NCBI GenBank assembly: GCA_963753075.1
Contig: CAVWAR010000002.1
Location: 1,116,001-1,180,000 of the forward strand
Direction of reading: 5' to 3'
From: Prado023 sp963753075
GTDB taxonomy: Bacteria > Actinomycetota > Actinomycetes > S36-B12 > CAIYMF01
DNA length: 64,000 bases
The position numbers and the translations under genes are program-made. The notes under the pieces were generated by a model. It made no database searches. It was not told where the DNA came from and was given only the letters and a program-made list of their open reading frames with translations. Every line of letters starts with the position of its first letter. Within the stretch, counting starts at the first letter, position 1. Shown piece by piece: positions 36,520-46,666 of this stretch.

Positions 36520-37314
36520 TCAGTCGTGGTCCTTGGCCGGGTTCCGGCCCTCGGGCATCATCAGGAGCGAGGCGACCAGGAAGCACGCGGCCCCCAGGAT
36601 CGTCCCCCAGGTGGCCCACGCCTCGTTGAGCAGGTCGCCGTCGGTGGTCACGTACGCGCCAACGGCCGAGATGCCGAAGAACACCGAGCCCCACATGTTC
36701 AGGGCGGTGATGTGCCAGTCGCGCTTGCCGGGCCGCCAGGAGAACCAGCGATGGCCGGCCTCACTGAACGCGATGCCGGAAGCGACAAGGAAGCACACGC
36801 AGCCAAAGGCATCAGGCCGCCAGACGCGCTGGGCAGCCTCCTCGTTGTTCAGGCTGAGCAGGGCCGCCAGCGTGCTGGCGTTGAAGAAGACTGTACCGAC
36901 GAGCTGGATCAGGGTCGCCCAGAAGCCCATGATCTGGGGTGTCCACCCCACCCAGCGTCGCCCCGCGGCCCGGATGACCTGCATGTAGCTCAGGTACGAC
37001 GCTGTCGTGAAGAACAGGGAGCCCACGAAGAACGTGACGTCCGTGGCGGCGATCCCGACCGCGTTCTCGAAGGCTGGGATCGGTCCGATCAGGAAGCACA
37101 GGGAGCCGATCACGAACAGCAGGCCGATCCACCACGTCAGCCCCCGGGAGAGGTCGTGGGTCTTGCGATGCCTACGTGCAGACCAGTCGACCTCGTGTCC
37201 ATCGGCACCCCGGAAGTGCACCTGGGTGATGAACGGCCGCGGCCCCGAGACGTGCACATCGGTGGCATCTGCGGGTACCGGGATGGGCAGCGACCCGCGG
37301 TGGACCTTGGTCAA
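36520..37314 (-). CDS. YrhK-like integral membrane protein
   Basis: 264 residues: a ~55-residue cytoplasmic N-terminus, then about six helices in pairs (WWIGLLFVIGSLCFLIGPIP, TFFVGSLFFTTASYLSYMQV, IMGFWATLIQLVGTVFFNAS, FGCVCFLVASGIAFSEA, NMWGSVFFGISAVGAYVT, ILGAACFLVASLLMMPEGRN). The G-x-x-F-F/C-x-G/A pairs are as in YrhK domains. Start is a TTG that overlaps the gadB stop (ATTGA), with GGAGAA 9 nt upstream, so the gene is translationally coupled to glutamate decarboxylase. Function unknown; the coupling suggests a role in acid response or in transport linked to GABA or glutamate. Confidence 0.72.
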   Translation of the reverse strand: MTKVHRGSLPIPVPADATDVHVSGPRPFITQVHFRGADGHEVDWSARRHRKTHDLSRGLTWWIGLLFVIGSLCFLIGPIPAFENAVGIAATDVTFFVGSLFFTTASYLSYMQVIRAAGRRWVGWTPQIMGFWATLIQLVGTVFFNASTLAALLSLNNEEAAQRVWRPDAFGCVCFLVASGIAFSEAGHRWFSWRPGKRDWHITALNMWGSVFFGISAVGAYVTTDGDLLNEAWATWGTILGAACFLVASLLMMPEGRNPAKDHD

Positions 37315-38706
37315 TGCCGGAAGTTCTCCGTGTGGGAGGGGTCGGCCGGTAGGCGCCCGGGGAGGTTCTCGAGGAACTCCGTGGCCCGAGCCAGGTCGGC
37401 CAGGAACAGGTCAGCCATGTCCCGACCGAACCCGTTGCGAATGACAACGCGCAGGCCGGACACATCGGTCATGTTGTCGGGCAGGGAGTAGGCAGGAACC
37501 TGCCAGCCCCGCTCGCGCATCTTCGCCGACACGTCATACACCGTGTAGTTGGTCACCTCGGGCTTGAGCCGGAAGAAGAAGACCGGCAAGTGCGGAGCCG
37601 TCGGACAGCAGCTCGTAGGGACCCATCTCCGCGATCTTGTACGACGTGTAGACCGCCGCCTCACGGCAGGCCTGCTGGACCTCCCGGTAGCCCTCATGGC
37701 CAAGACGGATGAAGTTGTAGTACTGGGCGATCACCTGGGATCCGGGCCGGGAGAAGTTGAGCGCGAACGTCGGCATGTCCCCCCCGAGGTAGTTCACGTG
37801 GAAGACCAGGTCCTCGGGCAGGTCCTCGGGCGTGCGCCAGACCACCCAGCCGACACCGGGGTACACCAGGCCGTACTTGTGCCCGGAGGCGTTGATCGAA
37901 TGCACGCGGGGGACCCGGAAGTCCCACTCGAGCGACTCGTCGATGAAAGGAGCCACGAACCCGCCGGACGCAGCGTCGACGTGCACGGGGACGTCGGGCC
38001 CGCCCGAGGCTGCGAGCTCGTCGAGAGCCTCGGCGATCTCCTTGACCGGTTCGTAGGACCCGTCATAGGTGGAGCCCAGGATCGCCACCACGCCGATCGT
38101 GTTCTCGTCGACCAGCTTCAGCGCCTCCTCGGCGTTGAGCTGCAGGCGCCCTTCCTCGATCGGGGCGTAGCGGGGCTCGACATCCCAGTAGCGGCAGAAC
38201 TTCTCCCAGACGACCTGGACGTTGATGCCCATCACGAGGTTGGGCCTGTCCGTGGGCAGACCGGCAGCCTCCCGGCGCTGGCGCCACTTCCACTTGAGGG
38301 CCAGGCCACCGAGCATGACCGCCTCGCTCGACCCGGTGGTCGACGTCCCCGTCGCCTGCTCATGCGAGGGCGAGTTCCACAGGTTGGACAGGATCCGCAC
38401 GCACCGGCCCTCGATGGCCGCTGTCTGCGGGTACTCGTCCTTGTCGATCATGTTCTTGTCGAACGTCTCGGCGAAGAGCTGGTCGGCCTCCTCGTCCATG
38501 AACGTCGTCACGAACGTGGCCAGGTTCTGGCGCGCGTTGCCGTCGAGCATGAGCTCGTCGTGGATCAGCCGGTAGGCCACATGGGGGTCGTGCCCCTCGG
38601 CCGGCATCGCGTCCTTCGCGATGCCCTCGCGCATGCCGGGCCGCGCGTACACCGGGGCGATGGCGAGGCGTTCGAGATCCAGGATTTCCTTCGAGTGAAT
38701 GGCCAT
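37311..38706 (-). pseudogene. gadB: Glutamate decarboxylase (apparent single frameshift)
   Basis: PLP-dependent glutamate decarboxylase (glutamate to GABA + CO2, consuming a proton). The N-terminal part from ATG 38706 contains MPAEGHDPHVAYRLIHDEL, TTGSSEAVMLGGLA, DAASGGFVAPF and the PLP-lysine motif NASGHKYGLVYPGVGW. At ~37589-37597 the frame shifts: ELLSDGS is followed in the next frame by LPVFFFRLKPEV and continues to GRDMADLFLADL, ending at 37311. Total length (~464 residues) is normal. With one base restored the gene is complete, so it may be a sequencing error or a recent inactivation. A TACGGT box lies 6 nt before the ATG. Its 3' end overlaps a YrhK-like membrane gene. Confidence 0.85.
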
Positions 38707-38712
38707 GCCGTC

Positions 38713-38718
38713 ACCGTA
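38713..38718 (-). promoter_or_regulatory. -10-like box of the gadB promoter
   Basis: TACGGT (TANNNT) on the minus strand, 6 nt from ATG 38706, with no convincing ribosome site; a leaderless start is possible. Confidence 0.4.
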
Positions 38719-38773
38719 GCGCTCCCATGAGCTCGGTGCGCGACAGCCCGCCAACCGCATGGTCGCTGGCGGG

Positions 38774-39442
38774 TCACAGGTGCTTCGTGGCCTCGCGAAC
38801 GGACAGCGGGGACATGGCGTTCCGGTGGGTGTCGACGAAGGCCCGAACCTGGTCCGGGTAGGCGCGCGCGGCATCGCGAAGCCCCCAGCCGATCCCCTTG
38901 CGCATGAAGAAGTCCCGATCAGCCATGTTCGCCTCGCAAGCGGCGAACAGAACGTCCAGGTCGGCGGCGTCCCGACGCCCGACCTGGAACACCAGCGAGA
39001 TCCGGCGCACCCACAGCCGCGCGTCGGTGGCCCATCCGCCGACCTCGGCATCCCAGGCGCTGTGCCGCAGCCCGGCCCGACCGATCTGCGTGGACCAGGC
39101 ATCGACCGTGTCCCACCAGGGGCGCTCGAGGGCCAGGTCTCGCAGCGCGTCCAGGCTGGATTCGGGCAGGTGCCGCTCATGGCGGCGGACGAGATCGATC
39201 GCCACGTAGCTGAACTCCCGCTCGGGTTCGCCCACGAGCTCCTGCGCGGCGGCGAGGAGGGCTACGGCGTCCGGGCCGGGGTCGAAGCTGCGCACCCACG
39301 CGCGGGTGGCTTCCCGCCGTGCCGGGGTGGTCACGCCCAGGTAGGGGGCGATCCCCTTCATGTACGCCTCCATCGCCGGTGCCGTGCTCGGGTCGGCCAC
39401 CGCCTCGAGGAGGGGGCGTACCTGGTCAGCGGCGCTGGTCAC
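38774..39442 (-). CDS. DNA alkylation repair protein (AlkD-like HEAT repeat)
   Basis: About 222 residues, all helical. Conserved AlkD-type features: ATRAWVRSF, SYVAIDLVRRHERHL, RPWWDTVDAWSTQIGRAGL, the Trp/Asp-rich DARLWVRRISLVFQ, and DFFMRKGIGWGLRDAARAY near the C-terminus. AlkD glycosylases remove 3-methyladenine and 7-methylguanine; more divergent members bind DNA without known activity. GTG 39442 is preferred to ATG 39472 because the ten residues before it are atypical, but the ribosome site is weak for both. It is divergent from the M13 peptidase. Confidence 0.82.
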   Translation of the reverse strand: MTSAADQVRPLLEAVADPSTAPAMEAYMKGIAPYLGVTTPARREATRAWVRSFDPGPDAVALLAAAQELVGEPEREFSYVAIDLVRRHERHLPESSLDALRDLALERPWWDTVDAWSTQIGRAGLRHSAWDAEVGGWATDARLWVRRISLVFQVGRRDAADLDVLFAACEANMADRDFFMRKGIGWGLRDAARAYPDQVRAFVDTHRNAMSPLSVREATKHL

Positions 39443-39771
39443 CCCCCGATGCTGCCACCCGACGGGCCGCATTCGGTGCCTACCGTGCGCGGTTGGGCCA
39501 GGTCTCGGCGCGGATCATGTTGAAACGGTGCCCATCGTGCGCGTTTCGCGCTGCACCCGAGCTTCCGAGCCGCGCGACCCGACCCCGCGCCCCACAGGGC
39601 CCCGCGCCCAGCCCCGAGCCGCGCGCCCACCGCGGGACCTCCGTGCGGCTCGCCAACCGCCCTTCTGGGCAACCTGCGCCAAGGTGGGCTGCCGGTCCTG
39701 GGTTGGGATGGCAGACTCAGCGCCGTCAACCGCGCGGCATCGCCGCAGCCCGCAACTCTCCAGGAGCCGCC
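39443..39771. other. Divergent intergenic region
   Basis: 329 nt between the AlkD-like gene and the M13 peptidase. It must hold promoters for both. No operator or small gene was recognised; the upstream part of the long plus-strand frame here is Arg/Pro-rich and not conserved in character. Confidence 0.5.
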
Positions 39772-41739
39772 ATGCACGCCGGCATCGACCTGCAGCACAT
39801 CGACGAGTCCGTCCGCCCCCAGGACGACCTCCATGGCTACTTCAACGGCGGGTGGCTGGCCGAGCACGAGATCCCGGCCGACCGGTCGGTCGATGGTGCG
39901 TTCCACGCGCTGCGCGACGGCGCCGAGAAGGACGTCCGGGTGATCATCGAAGCTGCTGCGGAAGGCGCCGAGCCGGGGACGGTCGGGGCCAAGGTGGGCG
40001 ACCTGTACCGCTCGTTCATGGACGAGGCAGCCGTGGAGGCCCGAGGTCGTGATCCGCTGGCGGCCGACCTCGCCGACATCCGGGAGGCCCGCAGCCTGCC
40101 GGAGCTGCTCGCCGAGATGGCGCGGCTGCAGCTGCAGGGGGCGGTCGGTGGGTTCCTGGCCCCGTACGTCAACACCGATGCCCAGGACTCCTCGCGCTAC
40201 ATCGTCTACCTGCACCAGTACGGCCTCGGGCTGCCGGACGAGTCCTACTACCACCAGGACTCGTTCGCCGAGATCCGGGCGGCCTATGTCGCCCACATCG
40301 CCCGGATGCTGCAGCTGTCGGGCTGGTCCCCCGACGAGCAGAGTGCAGCGGGGAGCGCCGATGCGGTGATGGCCGTGGAGACCGCGATCGCTGACCGGCA
40401 CTGGACCGCGGTGGAGAACCGGGACGCGGTGGCCACCTACAACCGGATGTCGCTGGCCGACGTGCCAGCCTTCCACCCCGACGTCGAGATCCGGGACTGG
40501 CTGACCGCCCTGGGCACGCCCATGGAGCACGTCGACGAGGTCGTGGTCCGTCAGCCGAGCTACGTCGAGTCGCTGCAAGAGGTGCTTGAGTCCCAGCCGC
40601 TCGACGCCTGGCGTGACTGGCTGGCGTGGGCAGTCGTGCGGGGCGCTGCGTCGCTGCTCGACTCGGAGATCGTTCAGGCCAACTTCGACTTCTACGGCAC
40701 GGTCCTTTCCGGCGTGCCGACGCTGCGCGAGCGCTGGAAGCGGGGCGTGGGCCTGGTCGAGGGTTCGCTGGGGGAGGCCGTCGGCGAGCTGTACGTGGGC
40801 AAGCACTTCCCGCCGGACGCCAAGGCCCGGATGCTCGAACTAGTGCAGAACCTGGTCGCGGCCTACCGCGGCCGCCTCGAGGTCCTGGACTGGATGAGTC
40901 CGGACACCCGCGAGCGGGCGCTGGAGAAGCTCGATGCGTTCACGCCGAAGATCGGCTACCCGGACAAGTGGCGCGACTACGAATCGCTGGCCATCTCGGC
41001 CGATGACCTGATCGGCAACGTCCGGCGTGCGTCGCTGTTCGAGGCGCGGCACGAGTGGGCCAAGCTTGGGGGGCCGGTCGATCGGCTCGAGTGGTTCATG
41101 ACCCCGCAGACGGTGAACGCCTACTACAACCCTGGCATGAACGAGATCGTGTTCCCGGCCGCGATCCTGCAGCCGCCCTTCTTCGACATGGGCGCCGACG
41201 ATGCGGTCAACTACGGCGCGATCGGGGCGGTCATCGGTCACGAGATCGGCCACGGTTTCGACGACCAGGGGTCGCGCTACGACGGCTCGGGCAACCTCGT
41301 CGACTGGTGGACTGAGGACGACCGGGCCCGGTTCGACGAGCTCGCGGGTCGGCTGATCGCCCAGTATGACGGCCTGGTCCCCCGGGGCCTGCCAGAGGGC
41401 AACGGCGTGAACGGAGCCCTGACGGTCGGGGAGAACATCGGCGACCTGGGTGGCGTCTCGGTCGCCTTCGAGGCCTACCGGATCAGCCTGGCGGGGCAGC
41501 CCGCGCCGGTGATCGACGGCCTGACCGGCGAGCAGCGCTTCTTCCTGGGCTGGGCCCAGGCCTGGCGGAGCAAGGCGCGCGAGGCGGAGGCGATCCGCCG
41601 GTTGACGGTCGACCCGCACTCGCCGGACGAGTTCCGATGCAACATCGTGAGCAACCTGGCCGAGTTCCACGAGTCGTTCGACGTCCAGCCCGGCGACGGG
41701 ATGTGGCGGGACCCGGCCGACCGCGTGGCGATCTGGTAG
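39772..41739 (+). CDS. M13-family zinc metallopeptidase (neprilysin/PepO-like)
   Basis: 655-residue oligopeptidase with no signal peptide, so cytoplasmic. N-terminal domain starts DLQHIDESVRPQDDLHGYFNGGWL; NAYYNPGMNEIVFPAAILQP precedes the zinc motif VIGHEIGHGFDDQGSRYD (HExxH), with the third ligand Glu in TVGENIGDLGG. C-terminus ends VQPGDGMWRDPADRVAIW, the usual M13 end. It trims peptides up to ~30-40 residues. Start at ATG 39772 is set by CAGGAG 6 nt upstream; the frame is open back to 39319 but that part is low-complexity. Confidence 0.95.
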   Translation: MHAGIDLQHIDESVRPQDDLHGYFNGGWLAEHEIPADRSVDGAFHALRDGAEKDVRVIIEAAAEGAEPGTVGAKVGDLYRSFMDEAAVEARGRDPLAADLADIREARSLPELLAEMARLQLQGAVGGFLAPYVNTDAQDSSRYIVYLHQYGLGLPDESYYHQDSFAEIRAAYVAHIARMLQLSGWSPDEQSAAGSADAVMAVETAIADRHWTAVENRDAVATYNRMSLADVPAFHPDVEIRDWLTALGTPMEHVDEVVVRQPSYVESLQEVLESQPLDAWRDWLAWAVVRGAASLLDSEIVQANFDFYGTVLSGVPTLRERWKRGVGLVEGSLGEAVGELYVGKHFPPDAKARMLELVQNLVAAYRGRLEVLDWMSPDTRERALEKLDAFTPKIGYPDKWRDYESLAISADDLIGNVRRASLFEARHEWAKLGGPVDRLEWFMTPQTVNAYYNPGMNEIVFPAAILQPPFFDMGADDAVNYGAIGAVIGHEIGHGFDDQGSRYDGSGNLVDWWTEDDRARFDELAGRLIAQYDGLVPRGLPEGNGVNGALTVGENIGDLGGVSVAFEAYRISLAGQPAPVIDGLTGEQRFFLGWAQAWRSKAREAEAIRRLTVDPHSPDEFRCNIVSNLAEFHESFDVQPGDGMWRDPADRVAIW

Positions 41740-41801
41740 CGCCCTGGGAGCGGAGCGTGTCGCTCACACCGGGTCGGCCATCGGGTCGCCACACTGATGC
41801 A

Positions 41802-42707
41802 ATGGCAGAGCGACTCGCGCCCGAGCAGGTGACCGTCCTGGCAACGTCGCGTCCGGAGCGGCCACGCGGCCGCAAGCGTCGCTGGGGCCGAAGGGCGGTC
41901 GCCCTGATCGTCTCGACGGCGCTGATCGTCGCAGGCTCCGTGACAACGCTGCACTTCTTGGCCATCCAGCGATCGGCCCAGGAGATCCGGGCCACCGCAC
42001 TGGTGCCGACCGACCTGGCCGCCAACGTCCTGGTGGTACTGGCGCGCCCGGGTCAGGAGCTGCCCCTGGCCGGCACGCTCGCCGCGCTCGACGAGGCCGG
42101 CGCGACCGTGTCCGTCCTGTCGCTGACCGATGGGCAGGCGCAGCCGCCCGAGCTTTCCGTGGCGGGCGACCGTCTGGGGCAGGTGCGCGCCGACGAGCTC
42201 CAGAGCTCCGCGGAGCTGCTCGGCGTCGACCGGGTCACGACCGCCGACTACGCCGACGGCTCCCTGCTGACGGCCGATCCCACCGAGGTCACCTCCACGA
42301 TCGCCGCGGAGATCGCCGAGGCTGCTCCGACGGTGCTCCTCACGGTCAGTGACGCCAGCGGCACCGACACGGACTCGCAGGCCGTTGCGGCCTATTCGCT
42401 GGCGGCGGCGCAGGCCGAGGACTCCGGAGTCGCACGCATCTGGACCGTGACCCGCGGGGACCGTGAGGCCTCCTGGAACGAGCTGCTGAGGGCGCCCATC
42501 GGGGACGGCTTCCCGGACGCCCAGGTGAGCATCCGCATCGACGACCACACCGCGATCAAGGGTGAGGTCCTCACTGCCCACGGCACCCAGAGCCCGGACC
42601 TGGTCCGGGGGACCTACCCCTACGCCGACCAGATCCCGGCGTGGGCCTACTTCCGGTTCTGGGATCGCGAGTACTTCGCCCTCGCCTGGGGCACTCCGCT
42701 GGACTGA
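41802..42707 (+). CDS. Membrane-anchored PIG-L-like protein lacking metal ligands
   Basis: 301 residues: a short basic N-terminus, one membrane helix (AVALIVSTALIVAGSVTTL) and an outside domain with the PIG-L/LmbE layout. The strand and loop that normally read VxAHPDDE are ANVLVVLARPGQELPLAGTL: the His, Asp and Asp are replaced by Arg, Gly and Gln. The second metal motif (HPDH) is replaced by GTDTDSQAV. The rest (TVSVLSLTDGQ, helix-strand order) keeps the fold. It is therefore probably a non-catalytic sugar-binding relative of MshB-type deacetylases. ATG 41802 is the only reasonable start. A DUF4012 gene follows 167 nt later. Confidence 0.72.
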   Translation: MAERLAPEQVTVLATSRPERPRGRKRRWGRRAVALIVSTALIVAGSVTTLHFLAIQRSAQEIRATALVPTDLAANVLVVLARPGQELPLAGTLAALDEAGATVSVLSLTDGQAQPPELSVAGDRLGQVRADELQSSAELLGVDRVTTADYADGSLLTADPTEVTSTIAAEIAEAAPTVLLTVSDASGTDTDSQAVAAYSLAAAQAEDSGVARIWTVTRGDREASWNELLRAPIGDGFPDAQVSIRIDDHTAIKGEVLTAHGTQSPDLVRGTYPYADQIPAWAYFRFWDREYFALAWGTPLD

Positions 42708-42874
42708 CCGCCGGCTGGGCGCGGCGAGTCCTCGTCGAGGGGGGCGTCTGCGGACCAGTGGCTGCGTCGATCGGGCGATGTGCGCCTCTCGAATCGCCTG
42801 ACCGACCACTCCAGAGCGGGTCGCTCTCGGCGCGGGGATTTGGCTACCGGCCGCGCGCAGGTCAGCATTGGCGG

Positions 42875-44479
42875 ATGCGACGTTGGCGCTGGGCAGCGCT
42901 TGTGCTCCTCGTCCCGTTCGCGTTGTCAGCCTGGCTGGTCGTGTGGGGTGCGTGGTTCGCCCTGTGGGGCGTGGCCAACCTCGCGATGTCCGTTCCGAAT
43001 CAATCACTGACCTCGCTGTCTCGCGCAGTCGATGGAGCGGCTCGTTCTGCGGGGGTCCTCTCGTGGGTCGCCAACGGTTGGGGGGCGCTGGCCCCGGCCG
43101 TGCCCGCGATGGAGCCACTGACGCCTATCGGGGCCTCGCTGAAGATGGCGTCTGTGGCCGGGCTGGAGCTGGCTCCGGTCCTGCCCGCAGCCCTCGGGGC
43201 CGAGGGCACCACGCGCTACCTGATAAGTGGGCTCAACGATGCAGAGCTGTTCGGTTCGGGCGGTGCTCCGCTGCAAGCCGTCATGCTCGAGGCCGACAAC
43301 GGGACCTTGAGCACTCCCATCTCCGGATCGGTGTCCGCAGAACTCAATCCGCGGAACGTTCCCTATCCCTGGGACGTCGACGCGGGCCTGCCCTGGTATG
43401 CCCCCAACGCGCTCTACCCCTTCGCCAACTCCAACTACCACCCCGACTTCGGCCTGTCGGGTCCCAACATGCGTTCCGCGTGGGATGGACTCGGATTCCC
43501 GTCCGTGGATGGAGTGGTCACGCTCGACGTCTACGCCGTCGCCGCGGTGCTGGAAGCCATCGGCCCGATCGAGTCGGAGGCGTACGGGCTCGTCACGGCT
43601 GACAACCTGGTCAGGATCCTGCTTGTCGACGCGTATCGGGACTACCCCGGTATCGAGGCCAATGCGCGCCGTCAGGCGCTGAACGCACAGTTGCAGTCGG
43701 AGATCATCGACGAGCTCAAGGATCCGCAGAACCTGATGCGAGCGGCTGTATCACTGTGGCGGGTCATCCCGGGTCGACACGTCCAGGCGTGGATGGCCGA
43801 CCCATCCCTCCAAAGGATCGTGACGGAGATTGGGGCTGGCGGCGAACTCTCGCGAGGTTCCGGGGACGTCGTCGGCGTGTTCTCACAGAGCGGACCGAGC
43901 AAGTTGTCCATCTTTCAGGAGCGTTCCATGGACCATGAGGTCGTCGTAGCGGCCGACGGCTCTGCTCAGGTGACGCAGACCACCACGTTCACGAGTGCGG
44001 TCCCCGCGGACCTTTTCGGTGATCCGGACTCCTACCGCGGGTACCTCGCCCTTGTGTACCGCCAGCGCGTGGCCTTCCGAATCCCGGAGACGGCTCAAGA
44101 CCCTGACGTCAGAGTCCGTGGCGGCGCCGGGATCGTCAGGAAGCCGCGAACAGGCCCGTACCCGGACGAGGTCGGCGGGCAGGTCATGTGGCAGGGACAG
44201 GACCTCCGCCCCGGCGACCAGAGCAAGACCGTGGTCACCTACACGCTCCCGCCGGGCACCTTCGGAAGCGCTGATGATCTCGAGTACTGGCTCGACGCAG
44301 ACCCGCAGGCCACGGTGTCGCCGACCGATCTGACCATCACCGTGACCTTCCCGTCGGGCCAGGCGCGAGCGCTCGGCGACGAGCGCGCGGAGACCAGCGG
44401 GGCGCAGGCGCGCTGGACGGGTGTGCTCGACCGGCCCATCTCGTTGCGGGTCGGCAACGACGCCGCGAGCTCCGGCTGA
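42875..44479 (+). CDS. DUF4012-type membrane-anchored protein
   Basis: 534 residues with one N-terminal signal-anchor (ALVLLVPFALSAWLVVWGAW) and a large outside domain with the DUF4012 hallmarks: TRYLISGLNDAELFGSGGAP, the NSNYHPDF and GVVTLDVYAVAAVLEAIGPI segments, and a C-terminal beta-rich half (TVVTYTLPPG, DLTITVTFPSG). These proteins sit near cell-wall or polysaccharide genes and often accompany LytR-CpsA-Psr enzymes; biochemical role is unknown. ATG 42875 is chosen by its closeness to the anchor; the longer frame to 42641 is Arg-rich. typA follows 103 nt later in the same direction. Confidence 0.8.
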   Translation: MRRWRWAALVLLVPFALSAWLVVWGAWFALWGVANLAMSVPNQSLTSLSRAVDGAARSAGVLSWVANGWGALAPAVPAMEPLTPIGASLKMASVAGLELAPVLPAALGAEGTTRYLISGLNDAELFGSGGAPLQAVMLEADNGTLSTPISGSVSAELNPRNVPYPWDVDAGLPWYAPNALYPFANSNYHPDFGLSGPNMRSAWDGLGFPSVDGVVTLDVYAVAAVLEAIGPIESEAYGLVTADNLVRILLVDAYRDYPGIEANARRQALNAQLQSEIIDELKDPQNLMRAAVSLWRVIPGRHVQAWMADPSLQRIVTEIGAGGELSRGSGDVVGVFSQSGPSKLSIFQERSMDHEVVVAADGSAQVTQTTTFTSAVPADLFGDPDSYRGYLALVYRQRVAFRIPETAQDPDVRVRGGAGIVRKPRTGPYPDEVGGQVMWQGQDLRPGDQSKTVVTYTLPPGTFGSADDLEYWLDADPQATVSPTDLTITVTFPSGQARALGDERAETSGAQARWTGVLDRPISLRVGNDAASSG

Positions 44480-44582
44480 CCAGATCGGACCGGCCGAAGT
44501 TCGTGGGATGATTGGCCCTCCGGGTGCTGCTCCCGGCACCGACCGGGGACACTCCTCGGCCCTGACGAGGAGAACACCACCC

Positions 44583-46457
<1,875 letters not shown>

Positions 46458-46666
46458 GCGCACCGCAACACAGGGTGCGGACGCGGCAGCCAGCCAGAAT
46501 TGTTCCCGAATCGTGACCTTCCGGTGCGGACAGCCGGTCAGAGCGTGCTCAGACTGCTTGTACTGTGTGCAGGTCTGAGGGGTTTGCACGCATTCTCCTG
46601 CGCGGACCTATTCCGCGCCGCTGCCGGTGAGCCGGGGGCGCGGCGAATTGCCTAGAAAGGATCAGA

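Noticed and set aside
46459..46479. Possible terminator after typA (CGCACC...GGTGCG)
   Set aside because: Only 6 bp of stem and no U-run; too weak to call.
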